A DNA stretch of 42,722 bases from an uncultured bacterium (lineage in GTDB: Bacteria; Bacteroidota; Bacteroidia; Bacteroidales; Bacteroidaceae): positions 1-42,722 of the forward strand of contig CAJMNM010000026.1 of assembly GCA_905214795.1 (NCBI GenBank). Direction: 5' to 3'. Both the position numbers and the translations under genes were made by a program. Shown here piece by piece: positions 24,809-33,900 of this stretch (positions are counted from its first letter, which is position 1; the number at the start of each line of letters is the position of its first letter). Below the pieces are notes generated by a model. That model had not been told where the DNA came from. It did no database searches and worked only from the letters and a program-made list of their open reading frames with translations.

Positions 24809-27800
24809 TCTTGCTATGTTTTATCCGATTGGTTGAAATATAACTATATATTGCCGGTACAATAAACATGGTCAGGAAAGTAGACACCAACATACCACCG
24901 ACAACAGCTACACCCATGGCTATTCTCTGGTTACATCCTTCACCTGTTGCAAACGCAAGAGGTATAAGACCGAGAACTGTTGATGCACTGGTCATTAAGA
25001 TAGGACGCAAACGTTGTAGTGAAGCATCATGAATGGCCTGCATCTTGTCTTCGCCGTTCTCTTGTTTAAGATTAGCGAATTCTACTATTAGAATACCGTT
25101 CTTTGCCACTAGTCCGATAAGCATGATAATACCAATCTGACTGAATATGTTCATGGTTATATCGCTGAAATACATAAAAATAAGTGCACCTGTAATAGCC
25201 AACGGTACTGTTAACATGATAATGAGCGGATCTTTGAAACTCTCAAACTGTGCAGCCAAAATAAGATATATCAGAACTAAAGCCAAAATAAATGCAAACA
25301 TCAGACTTGAAGAACTCTCACGATACTCTTTAGAATCACCGGCCAATGAGGTGCGGAAGGTATCATCTAATACTTCTTTGGCTATTTTATCCATTTCATC
25401 CAGTCCTTGCCCTATTGTTTTACCATCAGCCAATCCGGCAGAAATAGTAGCCGAAACGAAGCGATTGTAACGATAAAGTTTAGGCGGCGCAATGCTACTT
25501 TCCAACTCAATAAGATTATCAATTTGAATCATCTGCCCATCATTACTGCGCAAATAAATTGATAGCAAGTCTGCTGGTTTATTTCTCTGCTGACGGTTTA
25601 TTTCTCCAAGTATCTCATATTGCTTACCATTCATATAAAAGTATCCCATACGCTGTCCACTAAGTCCATATTGTAAGGTCTGTGCCAGATCTTTTGTGCT
25701 TACTCCCATGATGTTGGCCTTATCACGATTAATATGGATACGTTCCTCTGGCATATTGAACTTTAAGTCCACGTCGGCCATCTGGAATGTAGGATTCTCA
25801 TATACTTTTTCCATGAATACAGGCAGTACTTTTTCAAGCTTTTCTATATTGGTTGCCTGTAATACATATTGAACCGGCATGCTGGCACGACGTCCTCCAA
25901 ATGATGACTGCTGCTGTACAAATGCTCTTGCTTTTGTCTTTTTCTGAACAGCCTTTGACAGCTTTTCAGCGGCTTCCATTTGAGTATAATCGCGTGTACG
26001 CATGTCTTTAAGCGCAATCTGAATATTACCAGTACCACTTGATACTCTGGCTGTTACTGCTTCGGCGTCCGGTATAAGCGAGTCTACCAAAAGATTGATA
26101 TCTTCTGTATAATCACGCATATATTCGTATGTTGCACCCTCCTGCCCTTTTGTATTAATTGTTATCATTGAACGGTCTTCCAAAGGCGCCATCTCTGCCG
26201 GAATAATATTCCATAGATAGAAGATAAGTCCTATCATTATAACCATGAATGGTAATGTCCATACCCTATGACGCAAGATGAAACTTAATGCACGACTATA
26301 GACATTATTCATTCCTATAAAAAACGGTTCTGTTATCTGATAAAAGAAATTCTTTTTTTTCTGTTGTTTAAGAAGCTTGGTAGCCAGCATGGGCGTAAAG
26401 GTCAGAGCAGCAAAAGATGAAATGATGATAGAACCGGATATAACCATACTGAATTCACGGAATAGTCGTCCGGTAGTTCCTTCCATAAATACAATTGGAA
26501 AGAAAACGGCAACCAGCGTGACTGTAGTTGACACAACTGCAAAAAATATCTCCTTGGCTCCCTCAATTCCTGCTTCCTTAGGAGGCATACCGCGTTCAAT
26601 ACGTATGTAAATATTCTCTGTCATCACAATGGCATCGTCCACCACAAGTCCCACAGCCAAAACTATAGCCAACATGGTTAATACATTGATAGAGAAGCCA
26701 AGCAGATACATGATAAAGAAAGAACCGATAAGTGATACCGGAATCACTATACACGGTACTAGCGTAACACGCCAATCGCGCAGAAAAAGGAAGATAATTA
26801 TAATAACCAATACAAACGCCTCATAAACAGTTTGTTTTACTTCGTTAATAGAAGCCCGAATAAATTTTGTATTATCAAATCCATAACTGTAATGTACGTC
26901 TTCCGGCAAATCTTTTTTCATGATTTCCATGCGCTCGTAAACCGCATTAGCTATATCAATATGATTGGCACCAGGTTGAGGAACGACTACTACACCGACC
27001 ATCGGCACTCCATTCATTTTCATATAGCTTTGAATATCAGCAGCTCCAAGTTCTGCTCGTCCTATATCGCTGAAACGGACAATCTGATTTCCGTCACTTT
27101 TAATAATCAGGTCGTCGAACATTTTAGCTGTATTCATCAGTCCCATTGTACGGATGTTTAGCTCAATGGTATTACCTTCAATACTACCAGAAGGCAATTC
27201 GACATTTTCTTTGTCAACCGCATTTTTTACATCCATCGGCGTAATGCCATAACCAGCCATTTTTATAGGGTCAAGCCATAAACGCATGGCATATTTTTTC
27301 TCACCCCATATAGATACACTGCTGACATCAGAAATGGTCTGCAATTGTTCTTTGACCGTCAAATCTGCAATCTCACTCAATTCCAAAAGAGAGCGTTTTT
27401 CACTCTGCAAGGCAACCATCATAATTGGCGAGGCATCGGCGTCTGCTTTTGAAACAGTTGGAGGATCACAGTCATCCGGCAGATACCGCTGAGCTCTGGA
27501 AACTTTATCACGAACATCATTTGCAGCTGTTTCTAAGTCTACAGACAGTTCAAATTCAACTGTAATTCTACTTTGTCCCTGCTGACTGACACTGGTAAGT
27601 GAACGAATTCCAGGAATACCGTTAATATTCTGTTCAAGCGGCTCTGTGATCTGATTCTCAATCACATCGGCATTGGCTCCTGCATATGAACATGATACGG
27701 AAATGATTGGATTATCCACAGAGGGATATTCTCTGACTCCCAATGAAAAATACCCGATGATACCGAAAAGAAGAATGATAACGGTCATCACCGTTGCCAA

Positions 27801-27836
27801 CACCGGACGTCTAATGCTTAACTCTGATATATTCAT
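24798..27836 (-). CDS. RND efflux pump, HAE1 (AcrB/MexB-like) family
   Basis: 1012-residue inner-membrane RND transporter. Twelve membrane helices are expected: TM1 at about 10-30, a large periplasmic loop, a TM2-6 block (about 335-480), TM7 near 525, a second loop, and a TM8-12 block (about 855-1000). The proton-relay aspartate pair is in AVGLVVDDAIVMTENI (TM4, about 390-405). FLRDWRVTLVPCIVIPVSLIG and ITEPLEQNINGIPGIRSLTS are typical of HAE1 pumps. Substrates are probably amphiphilic drugs or bile-type compounds, but specificity is not readable. Middle gene of an adaptor-pump-channel operon, 16 bp after the adaptor. Confidence 0.95.
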   Translation of the reverse strand: MNISELSIRRPVLATVMTVIILLFGIIGYFSLGVREYPSVDNPIISVSCSYAGANADVIENQITEPLEQNINGIPGIRSLTSVSQQGQSRITVEFELSVDLETAANDVRDKVSRAQRYLPDDCDPPTVSKADADASPIMMVALQSEKRSLLELSEIADLTVKEQLQTISDVSSVSIWGEKKYAMRLWLDPIKMAGYGITPMDVKNAVDKENVELPSGSIEGNTIELNIRTMGLMNTAKMFDDLIIKSDGNQIVRFSDIGRAELGAADIQSYMKMNGVPMVGVVVVPQPGANHIDIANAVYERMEIMKKDLPEDVHYSYGFDNTKFIRASINEVKQTVYEAFVLVIIIIFLFLRDWRVTLVPCIVIPVSLIGSFFIMYLLGFSINVLTMLAIVLAVGLVVDDAIVMTENIYIRIERGMPPKEAGIEGAKEIFFAVVSTTVTLVAVFFPIVFMEGTTGRLFREFSMVISGSIIISSFAALTFTPMLATKLLKQQKKKNFFYQITEPFFIGMNNVYSRALSFILRHRVWTLPFMVIMIGLIFYLWNIIPAEMAPLEDRSMITINTKGQEGATYEYMRDYTEDINLLVDSLIPDAEAVTARVSSGTGNIQIALKDMRTRDYTQMEAAEKLSKAVQKKTKARAFVQQQSSFGGRRASMPVQYVLQATNIEKLEKVLPVFMEKVYENPTFQMADVDLKFNMPEERIHINRDKANIMGVSTKDLAQTLQYGLSGQRMGYFYMNGKQYEILGEINRQQRNKPADLLSIYLRSNDGQMIQIDNLIELESSIAPPKLYRYNRFVSATISAGLADGKTIGQGLDEMDKIAKEVLDDTFRTSLAGDSKEYRESSSSLMFAFILALVLIYLILAAQFESFKDPLIIMLTVPLAITGALIFMYFSDITMNIFSQIGIIMLIGLVAKNGILIVEFANLKQENGEDKMQAIHDASLQRLRPILMTSASTVLGLIPLAFATGEGCNQRIAMGVAVVGGMLVSTFLTMFIVPAIYSYISTNRIKHSKNEN

Positions 27837-27852
27837 ATTGTCCGCTTGTTTA

Positions 27853-28935
27853 TTATTTCACTTCATCAAGTATAACAGGTAAATCGGTACGTAACTGTAA
27901 TGTTCCTGATGTAATCAATGTATCACCAACATTTAAACCTCGTAAGACCTGCACCTGAGATTCTGTACGTAAACCGGCCTTAATCTCAACAGGTTGTGCT
28001 TTACCTGATTTATAAAGAAATACTTTATCCTTACCCATTTCCGGCACAATGGCTTCTGCAGGAATAGCTATAGCATTGAGAATTTCCTGCTTTTTAAGCT
28101 TAATGCTTACATAACGTCCTGGGGTCAGTTTGCCACCTTGATTTGCATAAATGGCACGTACATTCAACGTATGGGTACTCACATCAATAGCAGACTCCTT
28201 TGCATAAACTTTTGCAGGGAATGTTTCTAGAGAGCCATCTATCATAAAGTTCAGATTTGTACCTGGATTAATATCAGAAGCATAACGTTCCGGCACAGCA
28301 AATTCTACTTTTAAAGGTATAAAGCGTGTAAGCTTGCTTACTACTGTTGTAGGAGAAGCATATGCACCTACACTAATCTGTCGCAAACCAATCACTCCAT
28401 CGAACGGAGCTCGTAACTCCGTTAATTCAATTTGTGCTTTAACGATTGCAATATCTGCTTTTAAGGTTTCTAGAGAGGTCCGTACTTGCTCATAAGCTTC
28501 CTGACTGACTGCATCACGCTGTAAAAGTCTTTTTTGACGTTCCACACGATCTTTTGCTAATTTAACTTGTGCTGTAAGTCGGCGTAACTGAGCCTGTAAT
28601 TCACGGTCATTCACTTTAGCTAAGAGTTCTCCTTTTTTGACGTGTGTACCTTCTTTAAAGTTAATTTCTACGACCTGCCCCGATGTTTCAAATGACAAAT
28701 CAACTTCTTCATCCGGAATTAATTTTCCCGGCACTTGAATTTCATCTGTTAACTTACCTGTTTTGATTATCAAACCATTAACATTAAGTACTTTTTTTCC
28801 ACCTTTTTTCTGCGAATCAACTTGATCTGCTTGTTTAAGTTCTTCGTTTTGTTGCGGCATCTGTGTATAAATTCCCCAAGCCACAAAACAACAAATAATG
28901 AAGACTACTAATCCCCATTTGGTCTTTTTATTCAT
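27853..28935 (-). CDS. RND efflux periplasmic adaptor (membrane fusion protein)
   Basis: 360-residue HlyD/AcrA-type adaptor. An N-terminal membrane anchor (WGLVVFIICCFVAWGIYTQM, no lipobox Cys at the expected site) is followed by the lipoyl/hairpin region (VVEINFKEGTHVKKGELLAKVNDRELQ), a coiled-coil hairpin, the second lipoyl half (LRAPFDGVIGLRQISVGAYAS) and beta-barrel and membrane-proximal domains. It bridges pump and channel. The longest ORF begins at a GTG at 28941; the ATG two codons later is preferred. First gene of the efflux operon; no regulator gene lies next to it. Confidence 0.93.
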   Translation of the reverse strand: MNKKTKWGLVVFIICCFVAWGIYTQMPQQNEELKQADQVDSQKKGGKKVLNVNGLIIKTGKLTDEIQVPGKLIPDEEVDLSFETSGQVVEINFKEGTHVKKGELLAKVNDRELQAQLRRLTAQVKLAKDRVERQKRLLQRDAVSQEAYEQVRTSLETLKADIAIVKAQIELTELRAPFDGVIGLRQISVGAYASPTTVVSKLTRFIPLKVEFAVPERYASDINPGTNLNFMIDGSLETFPAKVYAKESAIDVSTHTLNVRAIYANQGGKLTPGRYVSIKLKKQEILNAIAIPAEAIVPEMGKDKVFLYKSGKAQPVEIKAGLRTESQVQVLRGLNVGDTLITSGTLQLRTDLPVILDEVK

Positions 28936-29041
28936 AAGCACTAATTTATTATTCTAAGTTCATCGTAGCAATTTGCTCAGTTTTTCTTTTTCAAGGCTGG
29001 CTAAAATCAAGTTTTTAATAGCATTAAATTGCATTGTGATA

Positions 29042-29049
29042 CAAATTTA
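29042..29049 (-). promoter_or_regulatory. Possible -7 promoter element of the RND efflux operon
   Basis: On the minus strand TAAATTTG matches TAnnTTTG, about 107 bp upstream of the adaptor ATG. No good -33 element. If real, the mRNA has a leader of roughly 95 nt. The rest of 28942-29175 is A/T-rich. Confidence 0.35.
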
Positions 29050-29107
29050 TAAAAGATTAAATAAAGTCCTTATAATATTTGTTTTTTTAACAGAAATAAG
29101 CAAATAA

Positions 29108-29126
29108 AGACATTTTAAAAATGTCT
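29108..29126 (-). terminator. Possible terminator after the HAD phosphatase gene
   Basis: Short 9-bp inverted repeat (AGACATTTT at 29108-29116, AAAATGTCT at 29118-29126), 50 bp past the HAD stop, with TTATTTG following on the minus strand. The single-base spacing means the inner pairs would have to open, so this is weak. Confidence 0.35.
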
Positions 29127-29175
29127 ATAAACATAAATATACAAAGATAAAAATACTTATCAGTGCTAACAGATA

Positions 29176-29835
29176 TCAATTTTGAGAAAGTATATTTATT
29201 AAGGTTGCATAATCCTCAACCAACCATGTTGCACCAGCGTCTTCAAGTTCTTTACGACTTCCATAACCAAATAATACCCCTACTGTATCTAAACCGACTT
29301 CACGGGCTCCTATAATATCGTATTTACGATCTCCGATCATTAATATATGTTCCTTCTCTTTTTCAAGGTTCAATTCTTTTATGATATCACGAATGACATC
29401 TGCTTTTGTATGCAACCTCCCCTCGTCATCACGACCACCAACAAACTCGAAATATGTCCGTAAATTAAACGAATTTAATACACTTTCGGCCATTCTTTTC
29501 ATCTTTGAAGTAGCGATAACCAAATGGAATCCGTTTTGTTTTAATGTATTTAAGCAGTCTGAAGCTCCGGGATAAGGCGCGTTTTCATGAATTCCAACAG
29601 TCTCATAACGTTCACGATATACTTTAACAGCAGCTTGTGCCATATCTGAAGAAAAATTATAAAACTCTTTAAAAGAATCTTCTAAAGGCGGTCCAACAAA
29701 AGGATATAATGATTTTAGGTCTGCAATATAAATACCAAAATGAGACAACGCATATTGTGCCGAACGCACAATTCCCAGTGCAGAATCAGTTAATGTACCA
29801 TCAAGATCAAAAAATAAATATTTATATGGTTTCAT
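29176..29835 (-). CDS. HAD family hydrolase (Gph/PpaX-like phosphatase)
   Basis: 219-residue HAD-superfamily phosphatase with a cap between motifs I and II. Motif I FFDLDGTLTDS (about 8-18) has the nucleophile Asp; motif II is in VIATSKMKRMAESV; motif III/IV is in ILMIGDRKYDIIGAREVGLDTVGVLFGYG. Closest in style to phosphoglycolate phosphatase or pyrophosphatase PpaX; the substrate is not determined. The ORF extends to 29889, but the ATG at 29835 gives the usual N terminus (MKPYKYLFFDLDG) and the extra 18 residues look non-homologous. A weak terminator separates it from the lipoprotein gene upstream. Confidence 0.85.
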   Translation of the reverse strand: MKPYKYLFFDLDGTLTDSALGIVRSAQYALSHFGIYIADLKSLYPFVGPPLEDSFKEFYNFSSDMAQAAVKVYRERYETVGIHENAPYPGASDCLNTLKQNGFHLVIATSKMKRMAESVLNSFNLRTYFEFVGGRDDEGRLHTKADVIRDIIKELNLEKEKEHILMIGDRKYDIIGAREVGLDTVGVLFGYGSRKELEDAGATWLVEDYATLINILSQN

Positions 29836-29916
29836 TCGTTGTCTATATGCTTTAGTTAAACAAAACAGTATATCGTTTATTATATACAACCTATTGGTTT
29901 TGGCTTAAAAAAACTG

Positions 29917-29934
29917 TCAGATTAATCTATCTGA
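29917..29934 (-). terminator. Weak terminator after the DUF4738-like lipoprotein gene
   Basis: On the minus strand TCAGAT and ATCTGA flank a 6-nt loop, followed by CAGTTTTTTT. Short stem but a good T-run, just past the stop at 29941. Confidence 0.45.
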
Positions 29935-29940
29935 TAAAAA

Positions 29941-30744
29941 TTAATATTCAATAAGTTGGGTACTAACTTTCCCGTTAAAATCGGCCAATATACAAATCAT
30001 GTAACAGCTTGCATCATCTGGAATACATACCGTTGCATTAAAGTGGAAACCGTCAGCATCAACTTTATCAAACTCCATATTAGATAAAATAGCCTGAGAC
30101 AGGAAGTTATCAGGAACTAATCCTTTAAAGCTATTTTTGTCATAATCATGTCCAAATACACGTTGACGGCCATGATACACGCAGATATGAATTACATTGT
30201 CATAATAAGCATTTTCTACCGCCATCCCCTCATCGGTATAACTTGTTTTATAGACCTTTTGTTTTGATGGATTTACATATACATAACAATGATAACGTTC
30301 CTCATTAAAATAGACTACAGTATCTTTTTTGTTGACTTGTCTGTATGTTAATGAAGCCGTATTCTTATGGACAAAATACAAGGTGTCAGACTGCGAGTCA
30401 GAACGTTGCAGAGAAACGACATCACCCGTTAACGAATGAAAACTGAAGAGGTATTCACCCATGTGGTCTATCGGATATGCAGTTACTTTATCACCGGACA
30501 GATATAATGTATCTTGATAAATCCAAAATTTAACAGGTACATTTACAGTATCAGGATAATAAATGGAGTCTCCCTGCGCTTTGAAAAGAACATTTCCGGT
30601 TTCTCTGTCTAACCAAATTCCTTGAAAATGTTCTTTTGCGGCACGATCTTCTTGAAAGCCCTGTTTGCGCATCTTATTTTTTCTTCCAGAACATGCAGGA
30701 AGAAAAAATAAGAGAGCAAGAAATAGCATAATATATTTTTGCAT
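29941..30744 (-). CDS. Predicted lipoprotein (DUF4738-like)
   Basis: 267-residue predicted lipoprotein. The signal peptide MQKYIMLFLALLFFLPAC ends in a lipobox Cys at 18, followed by SGRKNK. The mature part is mostly beta (WLDRETGNVLFKAQGDSIYY; VNKKDTVVYFNEERYHCYVY) and ends with ICVYHGRQRVFGHDYDKNSFKG and a C-terminal VCIPDDASCYMICILADFNG. I associate the last part with DUF4738 but cannot confirm it. Function unknown. The start overlaps the ugd stop (ATGATG containing TGA), so it is translationally coupled to ugd; a longer ORF to 30759 is less likely because it delays the signal peptide. Confidence 0.7.
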   Translation of the reverse strand: MQKYIMLFLALLFFLPACSGRKNKMRKQGFQEDRAAKEHFQGIWLDRETGNVLFKAQGDSIYYPDTVNVPVKFWIYQDTLYLSGDKVTAYPIDHMGEYLFSFHSLTGDVVSLQRSDSQSDTLYFVHKNTASLTYRQVNKKDTVVYFNEERYHCYVYVNPSKQKVYKTSYTDEGMAVENAYYDNVIHICVYHGRQRVFGHDYDKNSFKGLVPDNFLSQAILSNMEFDKVDADGFHFNATVCIPDDASCYMICILADFNGKVSTQLIEY

Positions 30745-32057
30745 CATAGACCTATACAATGATATTCAAATCCGGCTTCGCGCATTTCTGAAGGATCATA
30801 AATATTTCTACCGTCTATTACTAAATGATTACGCATGGTTTTCTGCATGACACGCCATGCCGGCAATCTGAATTCTTTCCATTCCGTAACAATCAATAAC
30901 GCATCAACATCAACCACAGCATCATACATATCCTGAGCATAAAAAACTTTATTACCAATACGACGCTTACATTCATTCATAGCTTGCGGATCATAGACTC
31001 TGACCTGACATCCGGCTTCAATTAATCGATTAATAAGTACCAAAGCAGGCGCTTCACGCATATCATCTGTTTCCGGTTTGAAAGCCAATCCCCAAATTGC
31101 TATGGTTTTATCCTTCAACTGTCCGGCCATAGCTTTAAATAATTTGTCAAATAAAACCGATTTCTGGCGTTCATTAACCTCTTCCACAGCTTTTAATACA
31201 GACATTGAATAGCCGTTTTGTTCCGCCGTTTTTATCAAAGCTTTGACGTCTTTGGGGAAACAAGAACCACCATATCCACATCCTGCATAAAGAAATTTAC
31301 GTCCTATACGGGTATCTGCACCAATACCATTACGTACCATATTGACATTTGCACCTACCCGTTCACATAAGTTTGCTATATCATTCATAAAACTGATTCG
31401 TGTAGCCAACATGGAATTTGCAGCGTATTTAGTCATCTCTGCAGAAGGGATATCCATAAAAATCACACGAAAGTTATTTACAAGAAATGGCTTATATAGT
31501 CTGGTCATTAATTCTTTTGCTTTCTCTGATTCTACGCCAACAACCACACGGTCTGGACTCATAAAATCATCAATAGCATGTCCTTCTTTTAGAAATTCAG
31601 GATTTGATGCCACATCGAATTGAATATCCAATCCTCGTTTATCTAACTCATTCTGAATAGTCTCGCGTACTTTTTTTGCGGTTCCGACCGGAACTGTACT
31701 TTTTGTTACTACCAGTTTATAATCATTCATGTTCGCTCCAATGGTTTGAGCGACCTGCAAGACATAACTCAAATCAGCACTTCCATCTTCGTCTGGAGGA
31801 GTCCCGACAGCACTGAAAATCACTTGTACACGATCTAGAACACTCTCAAGTGATGTCGTAAAACTAAGACGTCCTGCTTTTTTGTTTTTCAGTATCAAAT
31901 CCTTTAAGCCGGGTTCATAAATTGGAATTTCTCCCTGTTCCAACATTTCTATTTTTTCACGATTCACATCCACACAGGTTACATCAGCACCTATTTCTGC
32001 AAAACATGCTCCTGTTACAAGCCCAACATAACCGCTTCCTACTATTGCGATATTCAT
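30744..32057 (-). CDS. ugd: UDP-glucose 6-dehydrogenase
   Basis: 437-residue UDP-glucose/GDP-mannose dehydrogenase family enzyme that oxidises UDP-glucose to UDP-glucuronate with two NAD+, supplying capsule and exopolysaccharide precursors. N-terminal Rossmann motif MNIAIVGSGYVGLVTGACFAE, SNPEFLKEGHAIDDFMSPDR (about 151-170), the catalytic Cys in GCGYGGSCFPKDVKAL (Cys near 265), and GLAFKPETDDMREAPAL (about 329-345). Length is normal. No other capsule genes are nearby. A TACCTTTG element lies 27 bp upstream. The lipoprotein gene downstream overlaps its stop. Confidence 0.95.
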   Translation of the reverse strand: MNIAIVGSGYVGLVTGACFAEIGADVTCVDVNREKIEMLEQGEIPIYEPGLKDLILKNKKAGRLSFTTSLESVLDRVQVIFSAVGTPPDEDGSADLSYVLQVAQTIGANMNDYKLVVTKSTVPVGTAKKVRETIQNELDKRGLDIQFDVASNPEFLKEGHAIDDFMSPDRVVVGVESEKAKELMTRLYKPFLVNNFRVIFMDIPSAEMTKYAANSMLATRISFMNDIANLCERVGANVNMVRNGIGADTRIGRKFLYAGCGYGGSCFPKDVKALIKTAEQNGYSMSVLKAVEEVNERQKSVLFDKLFKAMAGQLKDKTIAIWGLAFKPETDDMREAPALVLINRLIEAGCQVRVYDPQAMNECKRRIGNKVFYAQDMYDAVVDVDALLIVTEWKEFRLPAWRVMQKTMRNHLVIDGRNIYDPSEMREAGFEYHCIGL

Positions 32058-32083
32058 AATCCGTCGATTTTATTAGTTTCGGA

Positions 32084-32091
32084 CAAAGGTA
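32084..32091 (-). promoter_or_regulatory. -7 promoter element of ugd
   Basis: On the minus strand TACCTTTG fits TAnnTTTG; a TTG lies 22 bp upstream of it as a weak -33. Predicted leader about 20 nt. Confidence 0.5.
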
Positions 32092-32178
32092 TAAAAAATA
32101 ATGATGTTCTAAACAACTTCACAATGATTAGTTGATAATTTTTTTAAGTTAATTGTAGGAAAATACAGGGAAAAAACT

Positions 32179-32186
32179 TATATTTG
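32179..32186 (+). promoter_or_regulatory. -7 promoter element of the HU-like/SPOR gene
   Basis: TATATTTG ends only 4 bp before the GTG start at 32191, so transcription would begin at or next to the start codon. Confidence 0.5.
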
Positions 32187-32190
32187 TAGT

Positions 32191-33261
32191 GTGAAAGAGT
32201 TAGTAAGACATATAGAATTTTTATTGTTGGATAATGATTGTGTCATTATTCCGCAATTTGGCGGCTTTGTAACGCGTCATATGCCGGCAAAATATATTGA
32301 GGATGAACAACTTTTTCTTCCTCCGATCCGCACAGTAGGTTTTAATATGCAATTGAAGGAAGATGATGGTCTTCTTGTAAATTCATACATGAAAACCTAT
32401 CAGGCAACAGAAGCAGAAGCAAGAAATTTACTAAGAAAACAAATAAATCAATTAAGACAGGAATTGTTGGAAAATGGTTCTTGTGATATGGGAAGTCTTG
32501 GACTGCTAACTTCAGATGAGAATGGGACTTTGAAATTTTCACCCTGTCAAGCAGGTACTGTTTGTCCGGCATTTTATGGGCTTGATGCACTCTTATTCAC
32601 TCCCCTACAGGAAAATAAAAATGAAACGACATTATCTGCCAATCAGAGCATAAAAGAAAAAAATAATAATGAAATAACCATCAGACTCAAAAAAGTATGG
32701 TTACAAAATATTGCGGCAGTTGCGGCTGTTGTTCTTATGTTCCTGATACTATCCCCGTCTGCTCGTAATACAGGCATGTTATCAAATGATAAAGCTGAAT
32801 TCGCAAATCTTATGACGGTGGGCACTCAGTTGACAACTGCTCAAAATGTCTCAGTCAACAATCCGGTCGCATCCCAATATGCAAAAAAAGACATTAAAAC
32901 TGCTGATGATTTAAATAAGCTCTCAGCAGAGGATGAATCAGCTAAACACCTTGACACACAAGTTGCAGATAAGGTACAAAGTGAAGTTTCTAATAATAAG
33001 CCTGATTGTTGTTCTCAGACAAAGCCCCTAAAAGGATATTGTATTGTAGTTGCCAGTGCGATTTCAGAAAAAAATGCTAATCTATTTGTGGAAAAACTAC
33101 ATAACGAAGGATATAACGACGCCCAGGTTTATACAAAGGGCCATATGACAAGAGTTGTATTCCCGGGATATTCCAGCGAGGAAGAAGCGTATAATGATTT
33201 GAGAAAATTAAGTAAAACTTCAGAAGAATTCAGTACTGCGTGGGTATATTATATTAAATAA
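32191..33261 (+). CDS. Membrane-anchored HU-like (CCDC81-type) and SPOR domain protein
   Basis: 356-residue protein with three parts. Residues 1-110 resemble the HU-CCDC81 domain found in Bacteroidetes (KELVRHIEFLLLDNDCVIIP; FGGFVTRHMP; VGFNMQLKEDDGLLVNSYM). A single membrane segment lies at about 170-187 (NIAAVAAVVLMFLILSPSA), then a low-complexity linker. The C-terminal SPOR domain (about 280-356; YCIVVASAISEKNANLFVEKL) probably binds septal peptidoglycan. The HU-like domain would be cytoplasmic and the SPOR domain periplasmic. It starts at GTG; there is no upstream ATG and the -7 element lies 4 bp before it. Monocistronic or leading the FHA-tex genes 100 bp downstream. Confidence 0.8.
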   Translation: MKELVRHIEFLLLDNDCVIIPQFGGFVTRHMPAKYIEDEQLFLPPIRTVGFNMQLKEDDGLLVNSYMKTYQATEAEARNLLRKQINQLRQELLENGSCDMGSLGLLTSDENGTLKFSPCQAGTVCPAFYGLDALLFTPLQENKNETTLSANQSIKEKNNNEITIRLKKVWLQNIAAVAAVVLMFLILSPSARNTGMLSNDKAEFANLMTVGTQLTTAQNVSVNNPVASQYAKKDIKTADDLNKLSAEDESAKHLDTQVADKVQSEVSNNKPDCCSQTKPLKGYCIVVASAISEKNANLFVEKLHNEGYNDAQVYTKGHMTRVVFPGYSSEEEAYNDLRKLSKTSEEFSTAWVYYIK

Positions 33262-33364
33262 ATCTGTTTGAATACATATTTTATATAGGCCGAGTATAAG
33301 TTTTCTGATTATAGAAATGGTTTATATAAAAAATAGCGTTATACTAAAACTCAACAAAAAATTT

Positions 33365-33892
33365 ATGAAACGAGTACGTTGCCCTAAATGTGACAATTAT
33401 ATAACCTTCGATGAAACTAAATATGAAAACGGACAATCATTAGTATTTGTCTGTGATGTCTGTAACAAACAATTCCGAATACGTATAGGTCAGTCTAAAT
33501 TAAGAGCGACACAAAAAGAAGAAATAACAGACGAGAATGAAAATGCAGACGCATTTGGGAGTATTGTGGTCGTAGAAAATGTTTTCCATTATAAACAAGT
33601 ACTACCTTTACAGCTTGGAGACAATGTTATCGGACGGTATGTTAAGGGAACAGACATTAACACTCCAATAGAAACTGTAGACCCAAGTGTAGATACCAAG
33701 CATTGCATTATTAACGTAAAAAGAAACAAACAAGGACAATTGATTTACACATTAAGAGATGCTCCAAGCAATACCGGAACATTTTATATGAATGATATTC
33801 TTACCGATTACGATCGAGTAAGACTTAGTGATGGCGACATCATAACAATTGGAGCTACGACTTTAATTTTAAGAGCGGCACATACAGAATAA
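33365..33892 (+). CDS. Zinc-ribbon and FHA domain protein
   Basis: 175-residue protein: an N-terminal zinc ribbon (RCPKCDN at about 4-10 and FVCDVCNKQF at about 32-41) and a C-terminal FHA domain (about 75-170) with IGRYVKGTDINTPIE, DTKHCIINV (the canonical S/H pair is only partly kept: the His is present), NTGTFYMND and LSDGDIITIGATTLIL. FHA domains bind phosphothreonine peptides, so this may be a signalling adaptor, possibly for a Ser/Thr kinase not encoded here. The ORF extends to 33317, but the ATG at 33365 gives the standard N terminus MKRVRCPKC. Tex follows after 8 bp. Confidence 0.83.
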   Translation: MKRVRCPKCDNYITFDETKYENGQSLVFVCDVCNKQFRIRIGQSKLRATQKEEITDENENADAFGSIVVVENVFHYKQVLPLQLGDNVIGRYVKGTDINTPIETVDPSVDTKHCIINVKRNKQGQLIYTLRDAPSNTGTFYMNDILTDYDRVRLSDGDIITIGATTLILRAAHTE

Positions 33893-33900
33893 TTATTTTT

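Noticed and set aside
28942..29175. Operator or regulator for the RND operon
   Set aside because: No TetR/MarR-type gene is adjacent and no strong palindrome was seen; only a weak promoter match and a short hairpin.
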